Shown here in pieces: positions 62,890-64,000 of a stretch of DNA of 64,000 nucleotides. Position 1 is the stretch's first letter; every line of letters begins with the position of its first letter. Where the stretch lies: the NCBI GenBank assembly GCA_026874595.1, contig CM049313.1, positions 22,252,008 through 22,316,007 of the forward strand, read 5' to 3'. The DNA comes from Sipunculus nudus (taxonomy: Eukaryota > Annelida > Sipuncula > Golfingiida > Sipunculidae). The notes under the pieces were generated by a model. It did not search any database. It was not told the DNA's origin and saw nothing but the letters and a program-made list of their open reading frames with translations. The position numbers and the translations under genes were made by a program.

Positions 62890-63585
62890 AAGGAGGGTGA
62901 ACGTACAGTATATATGCGTAATAAAACCACGAATTGACTGAGTAAAATGGCAACGTTCATGCATCCGCACGCAATGAATTCACCAGGACTGTAAGGTTAG
63001 ACACTGCACGGGAATAAGAAACCCGCAAACGGTAAGCCCAATTTATAGAAGGAGGTGAGGATTCAGTTGATAATACCCAGGTGCTGATACAGGGCTCAAA
63101 ATTTACAGAAATGTAGGGACCAGTAAAGCCAACGAGTCACTTGTCATCACTGGTAATACAGTCCTGCTAAGACTTTGTTATTACTCCATTAATTATTGGT
63201 GTATTTTTGGTCATCATTTAGCAGTCGGTTAATTTGTACTTGATATGGTTAGTTGAAAATACCGCATTAACTATAGAGTTCCATTATATATAGAAACATA
63301 CGCCTAATTTGTTAGTATTTGTATATAAAAATTGTATGTATTATTTAAACATTTGGAAATTTGAATGAGTGAACTAGAAATACTGTATGAGAGCATGTTC
63401 TGATATTAATGGTTTGTCTTCAGGACGCTTTCAAACACAACAGAATTAGCCTTGCTCTCACTGTATTTTTACTCGCCCCGAGCACCTAGCGGTGTTAAAG
63501 TTCAGGCCCATGCTTACGGTTTTGTAGAGTTACGTAAACACGATGGATATTTTGCAGGCTATAAACAATCCGAGCTGCATAATAT

Positions 63586-63654
<69 letters not shown>

Positions 63655-64000
63655 GCATATATCATAATATCTTAGCTCCGACTTGCAAACCATGCTCTAG
63701 GTCCACTAAAACAAGAATGCTTTGTTGCTTTGTCTTTCTGGTTTTAAATCTTCCTAACAAATGTCTTTGTCATATGATTAAAAATACAACAGAAAATGAT
63801 TTAAGTGCTATTAATTATTGTACGTAGATGTTTGCGGATTTGTATGCACAATTATGACATAATTGTGATCATTTTAACTTTATAAAACGTTATTCTAAGT
63901 TCTTCCTCATATATATGATTGTATCCTTGTTGCCTTAAATCACTTCATGCTAAAAACATAGGATATTTTTATAATTATAGATTATCGATAATTATAGAAT
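62890..64000. other. 5' flank of the HNMT-like gene, (TA)n tract
   Basis: No second gene seen. A long (TA)n tract lies at 63588-63651. The frame crossing it is an artefact. Confidence 0.4.
63588..63651. repeat. (TA)n microsatellite
   Basis: About 32 uninterrupted TA units. Confidence 0.97.

Noticed and set aside
1-64000. CRISPR array, operons, ribosome-binding sites
   Set aside because: The window is eukaryotic: introns, polyadenylation signals, LINE/DIRS elements. The short tandem arrays are minisatellites without spacer structure.

Overview
This is a 64-kb piece of an AT-rich eukaryotic genome. It has few genes, introns with GT-AG boundaries, many AT microsatellites and minisatellites, and decayed transposable elements of several classes. 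Short secreted C1q-domain genes in several copies, an HNMT-like methyltransferase, and DIRS-like, Academ-like and LINE relics together suggest a marine invertebrate. A mollusc is the best guess, but no sequence here proves it.

Host genes. (1) Three paralogues of a small secreted C1q-domain protein share one architecture: a signal-peptide exon, a 28-nt exon, and a C1q exon entered in phase 1. Copy 1 (491-2059, +) is intact. Copy 2 (7815-9973, -) has all three exons but a one-base frameshift near the end of the C1q exon. Copy 3 (24369-28692, -) has the last two exons, a frameshift and a two-codon deletion, and no first exon that I could find. (2) At 60744-62883 (-) a four-exon gene, open from end to end, encodes a histamine N-methyltransferase-like protein of about 276 aa.

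Mobile DNA. The most notable object is a 6.24-kb DNA transposon at 30743-36983. It has imperfect terminal inverted repeats of about 175 bp, and a TTA target duplication that can be confirmed against related uninterrupted copies of the repeat it landed in. It carries one long intronless gene (31120-35596, -). This combines N-terminal Cys/His zinc motifs, a candidate DDE-type core, an XPG/FEN-like nuclease and a C-terminal tesmin/TSO1-type CXC domain. The gene is broken by several single-base shifts, many of them in homopolymers, and one stop. The content resembles the Academ superfamily (XPG-bearing type). Other relics are a DIRS-like tyrosine-recombinase retroelement (49680-53220, +), an L1-type ORF1 (54979-56030, -), a gag-knuckle LINE ORF1 (39700-41400, -), a LINE reverse-transcriptase 3' end (59690-60330, +), a pogo-like TA-flanked MITE (45284-46358), a tRNA-derived SINE head (about 56200) and a 95-nt near-perfect hairpin (48602-48696).

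Repeats. About ten (TA)n arrays, 57-bp, 21-bp and 49-bp minisatellites, a six-unit array of divergent 250-480 bp units (19070-21020), a four-copy dispersed repeat and a pair of 255-bp direct repeats 2.7 kb apart make up much of the remainder. Large stretches between them show nothing I can name.
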